Source: Pseudomonadota bacterium
GTDB lineage: Bacteria > Pseudomonadota > Gammaproteobacteria > Burkholderiales > Burkholderiaceae_E
Length of the DNA stretch: 27,242 nt
Assembly: GCA_023389175.1 (NCBI GenBank)
Contig: JAEWEW010000307.1
Location: 1-27,242 of the forward strand
Direction of reading: 5' to 3'
A program made the translations under genes and the position numbers. Shown in pieces: positions 7,029 to 15,165 of this stretch (within the stretch, counting starts at the first letter, position 1; the number at the start of each line of letters is the position of its first letter). The notes under the pieces were generated by a model. It saw only the letters and a program-made list of their open reading frames with translations. It was not told where the DNA came from and ran no database searches.

Positions 7029-9110
7029 GTGGACGATCGGCGACTCACCTTCCGCCCGCGGCTGCTCTACTTGTCGCGTGACCCGGCGCTGGTCCGGGAG
7101 CAACTCTCCGGCGCGCGGCGTGTGTGGCCGCCGGCCGGGCGCGGCGACTGGCAGCGCCTGCTGCGCGACGACGTCTCCACGGACGAGATCTCGCCGTTGC
7201 CGGCGATGGTGCACTTCGATGCCACGCTCGGCCGCCATGCCTACACCGGCTTCGAGACCGGCGGCGAGCGGCCGATCGGGCTCGACGCCGTCCGGCAGGG
7301 CGGTTTCGAGGTGGTCGTCGCAGGTCGGCGCTACGGCAAGGGCTCCTCGCGCGAGCATAGCGTGGTGGCCGAGCTGTCGGCTGGCGTGCGGCTGGTGATC
7401 GCACCGAGCTTCGAGCGGATCTACCGGCAGAACGCGGACAACCTCGGCCTGCTCACCTCGACCGACCTCGGTCTGGCCGCACGCATTGAACGCGCCGAGG
7501 CGATCGCGCTCGATGAGCTGCTCGCGGGACGCGATGCGCTCGCCGCGGCGATCCTGCGCGAAGGCGGGCTGCTGAAGTACGGCCGCGCTCGCTTCGGCCA
7601 GGGGCAGGCGCGGGCGCCGGCCATGGCCGCAACCATACCGGCGGCTGCCGCGCCCACTGGCGCGGGCAGCGAGGGCGGGGAGCCGCAGACGCTGTTCCAC
7701 AAGATCGTCGCGCGCCATCTGGTCGACGCGAGGCCGCTCGCCGCCGGCGAGGGCGGGTTCGTCCGCCCGGACCTGCGCTTCATCCACGAGTACTACACGG
7801 GAATGTGCGCCCACCTGCTGGAGCAGGAGTACGGCGATTCGCTTCGCCTGGACGACGCGGGCTCCATCGTCGCCTTCGAGGATCACCTCTCGTATGTGCA
7901 TCGCAGTCCGGTGCACGTGGCCAACGATCTGGTGGACGACGTGCGCCGGCTGTCGCAGTCGCATCGGCGTTTCGTCGCCAGGCACGGCCTGAAGCACCAC
8001 GGCTATCTCCGTCCTGACCTCGCGGCGGGCGATCCGCGCAATGCCGGCTCCGAGGGCATCTCGCATGCGATGGTCGCGGAGAGCTACGCGTTGCCCGGCC
8101 AGCTGCTGGTCGGCACGGATTCGCACACGCCGCACAGCGGCGCGCTCGGCTGTGTCGCGTTCGGTGTGGGCAGCACGGACATGGCCAACGCCTTCGTCAG
8201 CGGCGCGGTCCGCTTCACCATGCCGGAGGTCCTGCGAGTGGAGCTGGAGGGCGTGCTGCCGCCAGGCGTCACCGCCAAGGACATCGCGCTGCACCTGCTG
8301 GCCGAGCCCGCCGTGCGCGCGGGCCTCGGCATCGGGAGGGTGTTCGAGTTTGCCGGCGACGTGGTGCGGCGCCTCGGTATCGACGAGCGCGCCACCCTGA
8401 CCAACATGACTGCCGAGCTTGGCGGCTTCACCGGCATCGTGGCTCCGGACGAGCAGACGGTGCGCTTCGTCGCCGAGCGGCGGGGCATCGACTTCGCCAT
8501 CGAACCGTGGATGGCGAGTGATCCGGATGCCACCTATGCCGCCGTGATCCGCGTCGACGCGAGCCGCCTGTCCCCGATGGTGGCGCGACCCGGTGATCCG
8601 GGCAACGGCATGCCGTTGTCCAGCCTCGCCGAGGCGATTCCGATCGACATCGCGTACGGCGGCTCCTGTACCGCCGGCAAGCGCGAGGACTTCGACCACT
8701 ACCATGCGGTGCTCGCATGGGCTGCTCGCCGCGGCCTGCGGGTGGCTCCGGGTGTCGAGCTCTACCTGCAGTTCGGCACCGACGCGGTGCGTGACTACTG
8801 TGAGCGGCGCGGCTATCTCGCGGCATTCGAGGCGGTCGGTGCGCAACTGCTGCATGCCGCTTGCGGCGCCTGCGCCAACTGCGGCCCCGGCGCCTCCACC
8901 CGCCCCGACCAGGTCACGGTGAGTGCGATCAACCGCAACTTCCCGGGCCGCTCCGGGCCGGGCCAGGTGTGGCTTGCGAGTCCGCCAACGGTTGCCGCCA
9001 GCGCGATCGCCGGCGAGCTGGTGTCGTTCGAGGCATTGCAGGCCCGCGAAGGCCTTCCGCGGCGGCCAGGCCAGGGCGCCGCGGGTCGCCCCTCGGCGCG
9101 GCGCTGCTGA
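7029..9110 (+). CDS. Fused aconitase-family [4Fe-4S] hydro-lyase, swivel domain first
   Basis: Aconitase-superfamily enzymes move water within a hydroxyacid using a [4Fe-4S] cluster. Here the small-subunit (LeuD-like swivel) domain comes first, about residues 35-190, with STDEISP and the substrate-binding GKGSSREHS loop. An Ala/Pro-rich linker near 195-215 leads to a large catalytic (LeuC/aconitase) domain, with LLVGTDSHTPHSGALG, GGSCTAGK (Cys547) and CGACANC (Cys612, Cys615, plus an extra Cys618). This swivel-first order is like AcnB but without its HEAT domain, and opposite to AcnA. Related fused proteins are often labelled 3-isopropylmalate dehydratase, but the substrate is unknown. The GTG at 7029 is used; a TTG at 7014 and GTG at 7122 are alternatives, none with a clear ribosome site. 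Confidence 0.85.
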   Translation: MDDRRLTFRPRLLYLSRDPALVREQLSGARRVWPPAGRGDWQRLLRDDVSTDEISPLPAMVHFDATLGRHAYTGFETGGERPIGLDAVRQGGFEVVVAGRRYGKGSSREHSVVAELSAGVRLVIAPSFERIYRQNADNLGLLTSTDLGLAARIERAEAIALDELLAGRDALAAAILREGGLLKYGRARFGQGQARAPAMAATIPAAAAPTGAGSEGGEPQTLFHKIVARHLVDARPLAAGEGGFVRPDLRFIHEYYTGMCAHLLEQEYGDSLRLDDAGSIVAFEDHLSYVHRSPVHVANDLVDDVRRLSQSHRRFVARHGLKHHGYLRPDLAAGDPRNAGSEGISHAMVAESYALPGQLLVGTDSHTPHSGALGCVAFGVGSTDMANAFVSGAVRFTMPEVLRVELEGVLPPGVTAKDIALHLLAEPAVRAGLGIGRVFEFAGDVVRRLGIDERATLTNMTAELGGFTGIVAPDEQTVRFVAERRGIDFAIEPWMASDPDATYAAVIRVDASRLSPMVARPGDPGNGMPLSSLAEAIPIDIAYGGSCTAGKREDFDHYHAVLAWAARRGLRVAPGVELYLQFGTDAVRDYCERRGYLAAFEAVGAQLLHAACGACANCGPGASTRPDQVTVSAINRNFPGRSGPGQVWLASPPTVAASAIAGELVSFEALQAREGLPRRPGQGAAGRPSARRC

Positions 9111-9119
9111 CCGGCGCTG

Positions 9120-10028
9120 CTAGCGCGACGGGCGCAGCAGCGCGAGCGCCAGGCCCGCCGCGCTGCAGGCCATCGCGACCAGTTGCACCGGGCCGAGCGG
9201 CTCGCCGTGGACGATCGCGCCGGACACCATCGCCACCACCGGGACCATCACCGACGACAGGCCGGCCACGTTGGCCGGCAGCAGCCCGACGATGGCGAAC
9301 CAGCAGGCATTGCCGACCGACATCGGCACGATCGTGATCCAGGCGATGACCGCGATCGACTCCCAGCCGGGAACGAACCACTCGCCGTCGCCGAGCACGA
9401 AGGCAGCGAGCGTCACCGGCACCGCGGTGACCAGCAGCTGCCATCCGGTCAGCACCATGATCGGCGCTGCCACCGGACGCTGCTTCAGGATCAGCGTGCC
9501 CACCGCCCAGCCGAGTCCGGCGGCCAGGCCGAGCACCAGTCCGAGCGGCGCTTCGGCGTAGGCGCCGAAGTTGGGCACCATCAAGAGGGTGACGCCGAGG
9601 CCGCCGAGGACGATGGCGAGGAGCAGCCGCCGGCCGGGTCGCTGGCTCAGGACCAGCCACGAGAGCAACCCCGCCCAGAGCGGCATGGTGAAGCCGAGCA
9701 CCGCCGATTGGCCGGAGGGAATCAGGATCGCGGAATAGGTGCTCGCGATGTTCCAGACGAGGAGGTAGCAGACGGAGGCAAGCAGCACCGTCGACCAGTG
9801 CCGCCGCGGGATGGCGAGCGGGTCACCGCGCAGGCGTGCAATCCCGAGCAGCAGCAGCCCCGCGCCGAGCAGCGACACCGATCGGAAGGTCCAGACCGAG
9901 ATCTCGCGCACCGCCAGCGGAAACAGCGGCCAGTTGGTGCCCCACACGAGCGTGAGAATGACGAGCAGGACGAGGGCGCGGCGCGGTACCGGCTGGGCGG
10001 CTGAGGGCATGGGACGCGAGCGTCGCAC
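9120..10028 (-). CDS. EamA/DMT-family inner-membrane transporter
   Basis: The 302-residue product has ten hydrophobic segments in two five-helix EamA repeats, the hallmark of the drug/metabolite transporter superfamily. The first repeat begins LVLLVILTLVWGTNWPLFPLAV and ends near residue 150; the second runs from about LGLVLGLAAGLGWAVG, with PVVAMVSGAIVHGEPL near the C-terminus, a typical EamA motif. The GTG at 10028 has GGGGGA just upstream; an ATG at 10010 is an alternative. It is convergent with the aconitase-like gene, 9 bp apart. The transported metabolite cannot be predicted. Confidence 0.9.
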   Translation of the reverse strand: MRRSRPMPSAAQPVPRRALVLLVILTLVWGTNWPLFPLAVREISVWTFRSVSLLGAGLLLLGIARLRGDPLAIPRRHWSTVLLASVCYLLVWNIASTYSAILIPSGQSAVLGFTMPLWAGLLSWLVLSQRPGRRLLLAIVLGGLGVTLLMVPNFGAYAEAPLGLVLGLAAGLGWAVGTLILKQRPVAAPIMVLTGWQLLVTAVPVTLAAFVLGDGEWFVPGWESIAVIAWITIVPMSVGNACWFAIVGLLPANVAGLSSVMVPVVAMVSGAIVHGEPLGPVQLVAMACSAAGLALALLRPSR

Positions 10029-10059
10029 GATTCCCCCACGCCGGCAAATCGCGGGTGAC

Positions 10060-10302
10060 CGCGGTGTCGCTTCGGGACGCGGCTTCGCGCGGAATCGGCG
10101 GCTTCGGCGGCAGCTCCGGAGGCGGCGCGGGATCGGGATCCGGATCGGGAACCGGGTCCACCGGCAGGGGAGGATCGCCGAGCGGATCCGGCATCGGATC
10201 GCCGATCGGCGACGGCATGTCCGGCGGGAAGGGCGACTGCGCGATCCGACTGGCCGCTCGTCGGCCCGGGAAAGTGGCGGTTGCTTCGGTATGGCTGCTC
10301 AC
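10060..10302 (-). other. Proline/aspartate-rich low-complexity frame in the EamA-enzyme I gap
   Basis: The 360-bp gap 10029-10388 holds a GATC-rich low-complexity stretch (10125-10220) with repeated GGATCG/GGATCC units. On the minus strand it reads as a Pro/Asp-rich peptide (segments such as PSPIGDPMPDPLGDP and VDPVPDPDPDPAPPP). A GTG at 10302 has GGAG nine bases upstream. Similar short PD-rich proteins are known in proteobacteria, but this frame has no stop until 9823, deep inside the EamA gene, which argues against a simple gene. On the plus strand the same bases read as a Gly/Ser-rich peptide. It may be a decayed or frameshifted small gene. Confidence 0.25.
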
Positions 10303-10388
10303 GAGGCATTCTCCGAGGTGGTGCATGGCGCGCACATCGTTTGTCGGCGGCAAGCGCTGAGCCCGCGGTTCCGGACTAGAATTTTTTC

Positions 10389-12089
10389 GTGAGCGACCAG
10401 ATGCGGCGGGAAGGGGCGGAGGTCCGGTTCGCAGGCAAGCCGGCCTCGCCGGGCTACGCCCGCGGCCCGGTCCACGTCGTCCAGTTCCTCGATCTCGGCG
10501 ATCTGCCGGCAGCGCCCGCCGTCGGGTCGCCGGCGGATTCGCAGCGCGAGGCGGTCCGCCTGCGCGATGCCGCCGCGACCGCAGCCGCCGAGCTGCGCGC
10601 GCTGGTGGCGCGGCTGGAGCAGGAGCCGGTGCGCAACCGGGCCGCGATCGGCATCCTGGGCTTCCAGGTCGCCTTCCTCGAGGATGCCGCGATGCTCGCG
10701 CCGGTGCTCGAGGCCGTGGCGGGCGGCGAGCCGGCGACGTCCGCATGGCTCGCCGCGATGGACCGCCAGATCGGGATCTACCGCGGAGCCGAGGACGAGT
10801 ACTTCCGCGCCCGTGCGAGCGACCTGCGCGATATCCGCAACCGCGTGCTCGCCTGCCTCGATCGCAGCTTGTCGATGGACGACGGGCTCGAGAACCTGCC
10901 GCCCGGCGCGCTGCTCGTGACCGAGGACCTGCAGCCGTCGCGCTTCCTCGCGATCGACCGGGAGCGACTGGGCGCAGTGGTGCTGCTGCAGGGAAGCGCG
11001 GCGAGCCATGTGGCGATACTTGCCCGCGCGCGCGGCATTCCGATGGTCGTGGGCCTCGAGGCGCCGGTGTCCGACCTCGGCCGCTGGCACGGCGCGGATG
11101 CGATCCTCGACGCCCGCCGCGGGGAGCTTGCCGTCAACCCCTGCGTGGCGAGCCTCGGCACGTTCGCCGACGAACGGGATCGCGACGCGGCGATCGATGC
11201 GATCGCCGAAGCCCTGCGCCATCGGCCGGCACGCACCGCCGACGGCACGCCGGTGCGCATTCTCGTGAACGTCGCGAACCTGGGCGATCTCGACGCGATC
11301 GACCCGGCGACCTGTGACGGCATCGGGCTTGCGCGCACCGAGTTCCTCTTCGGCGACGGCCTGCTGCCGGACGAGGACGAACAGTATGCCGCCTACCGGC
11401 GCCTGGTCGAGTGGGCGCAGGGTCGGGAGGTCACCATCCGGACGCTCGACGCCGGCGGCGACAAGCCGGTACCAGGGCTCACGCTCGAAGGCGAGACCAA
11501 TCCCTTCCTCGGCCTGCGCGGCCTGCGTCTCTCGCTTGCGCGGCCGGAGGTGTTTCGTGTCCAGCTGCGAGCGCTCGCCCGGGCAGCCACGCACGGCGGG
11601 ATCCGGATGATGCTGCCGATGGTGACGATGCCGCGGGAGCTCGCCGCGGCGAACGCGCTGCTCGACGAGGAGCTGGCAGCGCTCGCGCGAGCGGGCATGC
11701 CGGCTGTCCGGCCGCAGGTCGGAATCATGGTGGAGGTGCCTGCCGCCGCGATCACCGCCGACGACTTCAGCGCGGCCGCGTTCTTCTCCATCGGCTCCAA
11801 CGACCTGGCACAGTACGTCTCGGCCGTCGGCCGCGACGTCGAGGCGCTGTCGGCGCTGTCGAGCCCGACCCAGCCTGCGATGCTGCGCCTGATCGCCGAC
11901 GTGGTCGCTTCGGGCGAGCGGCTCGGCATCGAGACGAGCCTGTGCGGCGACGCTGCCAGCGATCCGGCCGAGATCGCGGCGCTGCTCGCCACCGGCCTTC
12001 GCTCGCTTTCGGTCGCACCCGCCCAGTTGGCCCGGGTGAAGCTGGCCGTCAGTCGCACCCAGCTGCATCGGCGCGGCGCGGCGGAATGA
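10389..12089 (+). CDS. Phosphoenolpyruvate-protein phosphotransferase (PTS enzyme I)
   Basis: Enzyme I takes phosphate from PEP onto a histidine and passes it to HPr. The 566-residue length matches classical EI, without the GAF domain of PtsP. Visible are the phospho-histidine loop QGSAASHVAILARARGIP (His207), the PEP-barrel segments GIGLARTEFLF, TLDAGGDKPVPG and FFSIGSNDLAQYV, and the catalytic SLCGDAASDP (Cys519). The loop differs from the usual GGRTSH form. The GTG at 10389 has no clear ribosome site; the ATG at 10401 is possible. No HPr or EII gene is near, so it may serve a regulatory PTS encoded elsewhere or be a second paralogue. The imelysin-like gene starts 46 bp downstream and could be cotranscribed. 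Confidence 0.92.
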   Translation: MSDQMRREGAEVRFAGKPASPGYARGPVHVVQFLDLGDLPAAPAVGSPADSQREAVRLRDAAATAAAELRALVARLEQEPVRNRAAIGILGFQVAFLEDAAMLAPVLEAVAGGEPATSAWLAAMDRQIGIYRGAEDEYFRARASDLRDIRNRVLACLDRSLSMDDGLENLPPGALLVTEDLQPSRFLAIDRERLGAVVLLQGSAASHVAILARARGIPMVVGLEAPVSDLGRWHGADAILDARRGELAVNPCVASLGTFADERDRDAAIDAIAEALRHRPARTADGTPVRILVNVANLGDLDAIDPATCDGIGLARTEFLFGDGLLPDEDEQYAAYRRLVEWAQGREVTIRTLDAGGDKPVPGLTLEGETNPFLGLRGLRLSLARPEVFRVQLRALARAATHGGIRMMLPMVTMPRELAAANALLDEELAALARAGMPAVRPQVGIMVEVPAAAITADDFSAAAFFSIGSNDLAQYVSAVGRDVEALSALSSPTQPAMLRLIADVVASGERLGIETSLCGDAASDPAEIAALLATGLRSLSVAPAQLARVKLAVSRTQLHRRGAAE

Positions 12090-12135
12090 TGACGACCAGC
12101 TGCTCGGCCGGGCGCGTGGCGTGCTGGAAGCGGTG

Positions 12136-13629
12136 ATGTCGGGAAGATCGGTTGCCGGGCGCGGGTCGATTGCCATGCGGGCGCTGGTGGTCGTCGTCGC
12201 GGCCGCCTCGGCCGCGTCGGCGCGGGCACAAGTCGCCGTCCCGTACTACTCGCCCGGCGACTTCGTCGCGGCCCTCCAGGTACGGGCACAGGCACCGTTC
12301 GCATTCCAGTTCGCCGAGGGCGCGAGCCATCTCGTCGAAGCGGTGAGCGCGCTCTGCGAGGCTGCGGCCAGACGCACCGACCGCAAGCCGACGCCGGGCG
12401 CGCGCAGCCTCGGCGAGGGCGCTGAGCCGTCCGATCCGTCGGGCGAGGCGCTGCTCGGCGCGCAGCAGTCGTGGCTGGCCGCGGCGGATGCATGGGAGCG
12501 GCTGAACGCGGTGTCGTTGGCGGCCACCCTGGAGCGCCGCAGCGAACGTCGCATCGATTTCCGGCCGTCGCGTCCCCGTTCGATCCGGGCGGCGATCAAT
12601 ACGCACGGACGCGGCCGTGCGCCGCCCGGTGCCAAGGCGCTCGGGCGTGTGAGCCCGCCCGCCAAGGGCCTGCCTGCGCTGGAGTGGCTACTGTGGGACC
12701 CGGCGGTACCGACCCATGCGGCCGGTTGCCGCTATGCGGTCGGCGTCGCGCAGGACGTGCAGCGCGAAGCCGAAGCGCTTGCCGAGGCGCATGCCGAGCT
12801 CGCAACCCGCTGGCTGGCCGGCGGCGAACCGGAGGGAGAGGAGGAGGCGGAACGGTTCGAGGCCCGCGCCGCCGAAGCGATCAACCAGTGGCTGGCCGGA
12901 CTCGAGGTGCTGCGCTGGCAGCAGCTGGGCAAGCCGCTCGCGATGATCACGCGCGCCGGCGGCGAGAGCGCCAGGGCCGCGATAGTGACCGGCGCGGTCG
13001 TACCGGACCCGCATGACGACGCCTGGCCGCGGCCGCCCAGCGCCTCCCATCGCGACGCCTGGCGGGCGCGCTGGGAGGCGTTGCGCCAATTGGCGATCGG
13101 CCCCGCGCCTACCGACGGGTTCGCACCGCAGCCGGTCGTCGCGCCCACCGTGATCAGCCTCGAGGCGCTGCTGCGCGGCCGCGGTCGCAATGAGGATGCC
13201 GATCGATGGGCGCGGGCCGTCATGGCGGCGGACCAGGCGATGCTGGCACTGACCGAAACCCCGGCCGGCTCGAGCGGCGGCGCAAGCGCGGCCGCTGCTG
13301 CCGCCGCTGCCGCCGCGCTTGCGCTGCCCGGCAGCGCGAACCGTGGGGCGCCGGATGCGATCGGCGGCCCGGTGCCGGCGACCTCGCCGGAGGGCGGCAC
13401 ACCGCTGCCGCCGCTCGCCACCATGGAGCAGGCGGTTCAGGCGCTCGATGCGGTCAAGCAGTTCATGCAGGTGACCGTCGCTCCGGCACTTTCGGTCAGG
13501 CTCCTTTCCCCAGATTCGGATGGCGGCAACCATCGCAGGCGATCCGCGGTCGAGCCGCTCCGGCCGGACGATCACTGGGCCGTCGCGACCTGGGTCGTTG
13601 CGCTCCCGCCGACGGCGCCGTCCGGCTGA
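12136..13629 (+). CDS. Imelysin-like (peptidase M75 family) periplasmic protein
   Basis: Imelysin-like proteins are exported and often linked to iron uptake. A signal peptide is visible: basic N-terminus, hydrophobic core ALVVVVAAASAASA and likely cleavage after ARA. Family segments include WLAAADAWERLNAVSL, the conserved aromatic/Arg block RIDFRPSRP and KGLPALEWLLWD. In active-type imelysins this last motif is GxHxxE; here it is GLPALE (Gly178) with Pro for His, so the metal site is degenerate. A run of ten alanines lies near residue 390. The family's usual end is an xGFxxxDGD sequence; here LLSPDSDGG is followed by about 30 extra residues that overlap the opposing GNAT gene. ATG 12136 has GGAAG upstream; 12121 and 12175 are alternatives. 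Molecular function is unknown. Confidence 0.75.
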   Translation: MSGRSVAGRGSIAMRALVVVVAAASAASARAQVAVPYYSPGDFVAALQVRAQAPFAFQFAEGASHLVEAVSALCEAAARRTDRKPTPGARSLGEGAEPSDPSGEALLGAQQSWLAAADAWERLNAVSLAATLERRSERRIDFRPSRPRSIRAAINTHGRGRAPPGAKALGRVSPPAKGLPALEWLLWDPAVPTHAAGCRYAVGVAQDVQREAEALAEAHAELATRWLAGGEPEGEEEAERFEARAAEAINQWLAGLEVLRWQQLGKPLAMITRAGGESARAAIVTGAVVPDPHDDAWPRPPSASHRDAWRARWEALRQLAIGPAPTDGFAPQPVVAPTVISLEALLRGRGRNEDADRWARAVMAADQAMLALTETPAGSSGGASAAAAAAAAAALALPGSANRGAPDAIGGPVPATSPEGGTPLPPLATMEQAVQALDAVKQFMQVTVAPALSVRLLSPDSDGGNHRRRSAVEPLRPDDHWAVATWVVALPPTAPSG

Positions 13630-14279
13630 CCCACCAGCCGGCGCAGACGCTTCACCGTCCAGTCGCCCGGCTCCGGTGCAACGCTGAAGCCGAGCCGGCG
13701 TGCGAGCCGGATCATCGGCGTGTTGGTCGCGAGCGTGATGCCCCCGAGCTCCCGCACGCCGGCGTTGGAGGCGACCGCGGCCAGTCGCTCCAGCAGCCGT
13801 CGCCCGATACCGCGCCGCTGCCATGCGTCGGTCACCACAATGGCGAACTCCGCGCTGTCGCCGTCTTCGCCGAGCACGTAGCGTGCGACGGCAACCTCAA
13901 CGGACGGTGGGTGTCCATCGGCTGGTCCGCGCAGCGCCGGATGCGGCGACGTCGTCGGCGAGGCTGCCGGCACGAGCGCCACCAGTGCCATCTCGCGCCG
14001 GTAGTCGATCTCGACCATGCGTCGCAACTCGCCGGGCAGCAGGCAGCGTGGCGACATCAGTCGCTGGTAGCGCGTCTGCAGCGAGAGGCCGCGCATGAAG
14101 CGCCAGTGGCTGCGCCGGTCCCCCGGTGCGATCGGGCGCACCAGCACCGGCGTGCGGTCGGGCAGCCGCAGTGTCGTCACCAGGTGGCGCGGATACGGCC
14201 GTTCGAGCGCCTCGCCGGGCAAACCCGGCGGCAGTCCCGCGGCGATGGCGGCGAACGGGTCGGGATGATGCAGGGCCAT
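13572..14279 (-). CDS. GNAT N-acetyltransferase, Pat-like
   Basis: The 235-residue product is a GNAT acetyltransferase that moves the acetyl group of acetyl-CoA to an amine. The N-terminal part has LRPIAPGD and GLSLQTRYQRLMSP, typical of the Pat/YfiQ type GNAT domain of protein lysine acetyltransferases, and the CoA pyrophosphate loop is QRRGIGRRLL. The C-terminal block TPMIRLARRLGF is shared with the GNAT at 17627. It lies 33 bp downstream of the DUF2917 gene on the same strand and is probably cotranscribed. Its last 58 bp overlap, tail to tail, the 3' end of the imelysin-like gene. Substrate (protein, small molecule or polyamine) is not predictable. Confidence 0.88.
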   Translation of the reverse strand: MALHHPDPFAAIAAGLPPGLPGEALERPYPRHLVTTLRLPDRTPVLVRPIAPGDRRSHWRFMRGLSLQTRYQRLMSPRCLLPGELRRMVEIDYRREMALVALVPAASPTTSPHPALRGPADGHPPSVEVAVARYVLGEDGDSAEFAIVVTDAWQRRGIGRRLLERLAAVASNAGVRELGGITLATNTPMIRLARRLGFSVAPEPGDWTVKRLRRLVGQPDGAVGGSATTQVATAQ

Positions 14280-14312
14280 GACGCGGCTCCTCCTCCTGCC
14301 TTGCCCGGGTGG

Positions 14313-14699
14313 CTATCGGCCCGCGACCGCGAGCCCCAGCGCGGGCGTGTGCATGTCCAGGGCCGCATCCACAGGACGGTCGGCGCCGCGGCGCAGTCGG
14401 TGCAGCAACCGCGCGGCGATGCGACGCGTGATACCGCCTCGCGCGGCCGCCTGCCCCGACGTCTGCGCTGGCGGCAGGATCAGCACCTCGGCGGTATCCA
14501 TTGCCTGGACGATCGCCGTTTCCGGTCGCTCCAGGCGGAAGCTCTCGCCGCTGGTGAGCACGACATCACGCAGGTCGTTGTCCTGGGTGATCCAGACGGC
14601 GCCGCGGCGCGACGTGATGCAGGCGCCCTGGCCGTCCCTGACGGTGAGCGGCATGCCCCAGCGGAGCGTGACGCGAATGGGTGAGGCGTTAACTCTCAT
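14313..14699 (-). CDS. DUF2917 domain protein
   Basis: The 128-residue product matches the DUF2917 pattern, a small cupin-like fold of unknown function common in betaproteobacteria: GACITSRRGAVWITQDND, then the LTSGESFRLERPE and AEVLILPPA strands. The C-terminal 45 residues are basic (ITRRIAARLLHRLRRGAD) and not part of the domain. ATG 14699 is chosen because GAGGAG lies about seven bases upstream; ATG 14714 is upstream in frame without such a site. The GNAT gene follows by 33 bp. No enzymatic residues are recognised. Confidence 0.8.
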   Translation of the reverse strand: MRVNASPIRVTLRWGMPLTVRDGQGACITSRRGAVWITQDNDLRDVVLTSGESFRLERPETAIVQAMDTAEVLILPPAQTSGQAAARGGITRRIAARLLHRLRRGADRPVDAALDMHTPALGLAVAGR

Positions 14700-15165
14700 G
14701 GCAGCTCCTCGCATGATTCCGGTTCATGTGGACACACGGATGCTGCGCGGTTCCCCAACGGAGCTCAAACGATCAATTCGAATGAGATGAATGCGCGAGG
14801 CGCATGCGAGACGGGATGCGGGACGGGCTCGATTGCCGCGCAGGAACTCGTCGTCTCTCGATCAGCGGTGAGCCCGGGCGCAGCCGCAGGAGCGCCAGCT
14901 CGCGGTCACGCGCGTGGAGCTCACCATCGCGCGATCCGTCCCACGCGGGATCGATGCGTCTATTCCGCGAGGAGCGTTTCCGAAGCCCGGTCCCCACATG
15001 GCGAGGGACGGCGCGGTCGCTCTTTGGAGAGACTTGCGGACCTGCGCCGACGGCGGCCGTACCTGAGCGGCCTCCTGTATCCGGCAGGTAACCGGCCGGT
15101 ATCGGCCGGGAAATCGGGCCGGGCGGCGCACCCACGGAACGCCCGCCGGGCCTTAGACTGCCACC
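14700..15165. other. Intergenic region between DUF2917 and the hybrid kinase
   Basis: This 466-bp divergent gap must carry both upstream regions. The only AT-richer part is 14755-14790. No convincing promoter pair, operator or RNA gene was found. Several frames are open across it, but none shows a ribosome site or a recognisable protein; the GC-rich stretch 14800-15165 holds nothing identifiable. Confidence 0.4.

Noticed and set aside
6123..8855. 910-codon minus-strand frame
   Set aside because: Antisense to the sigma factor and the aconitase-like gene, both with unmistakable motifs; no domain in the translation.
9114..9126. Short GCGCT/AGCGC hairpin between the aconitase-like and EamA genes
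   Set aside because: A five-base stem is expected by chance in such GC-rich sequence and has no T-run.
13270..13330. GCC/GCG repeat as a tandem or CRISPR-like repeat
   Set aside because: It is simply a ten-alanine run within the imelysin-like coding frame; there are no spacers.
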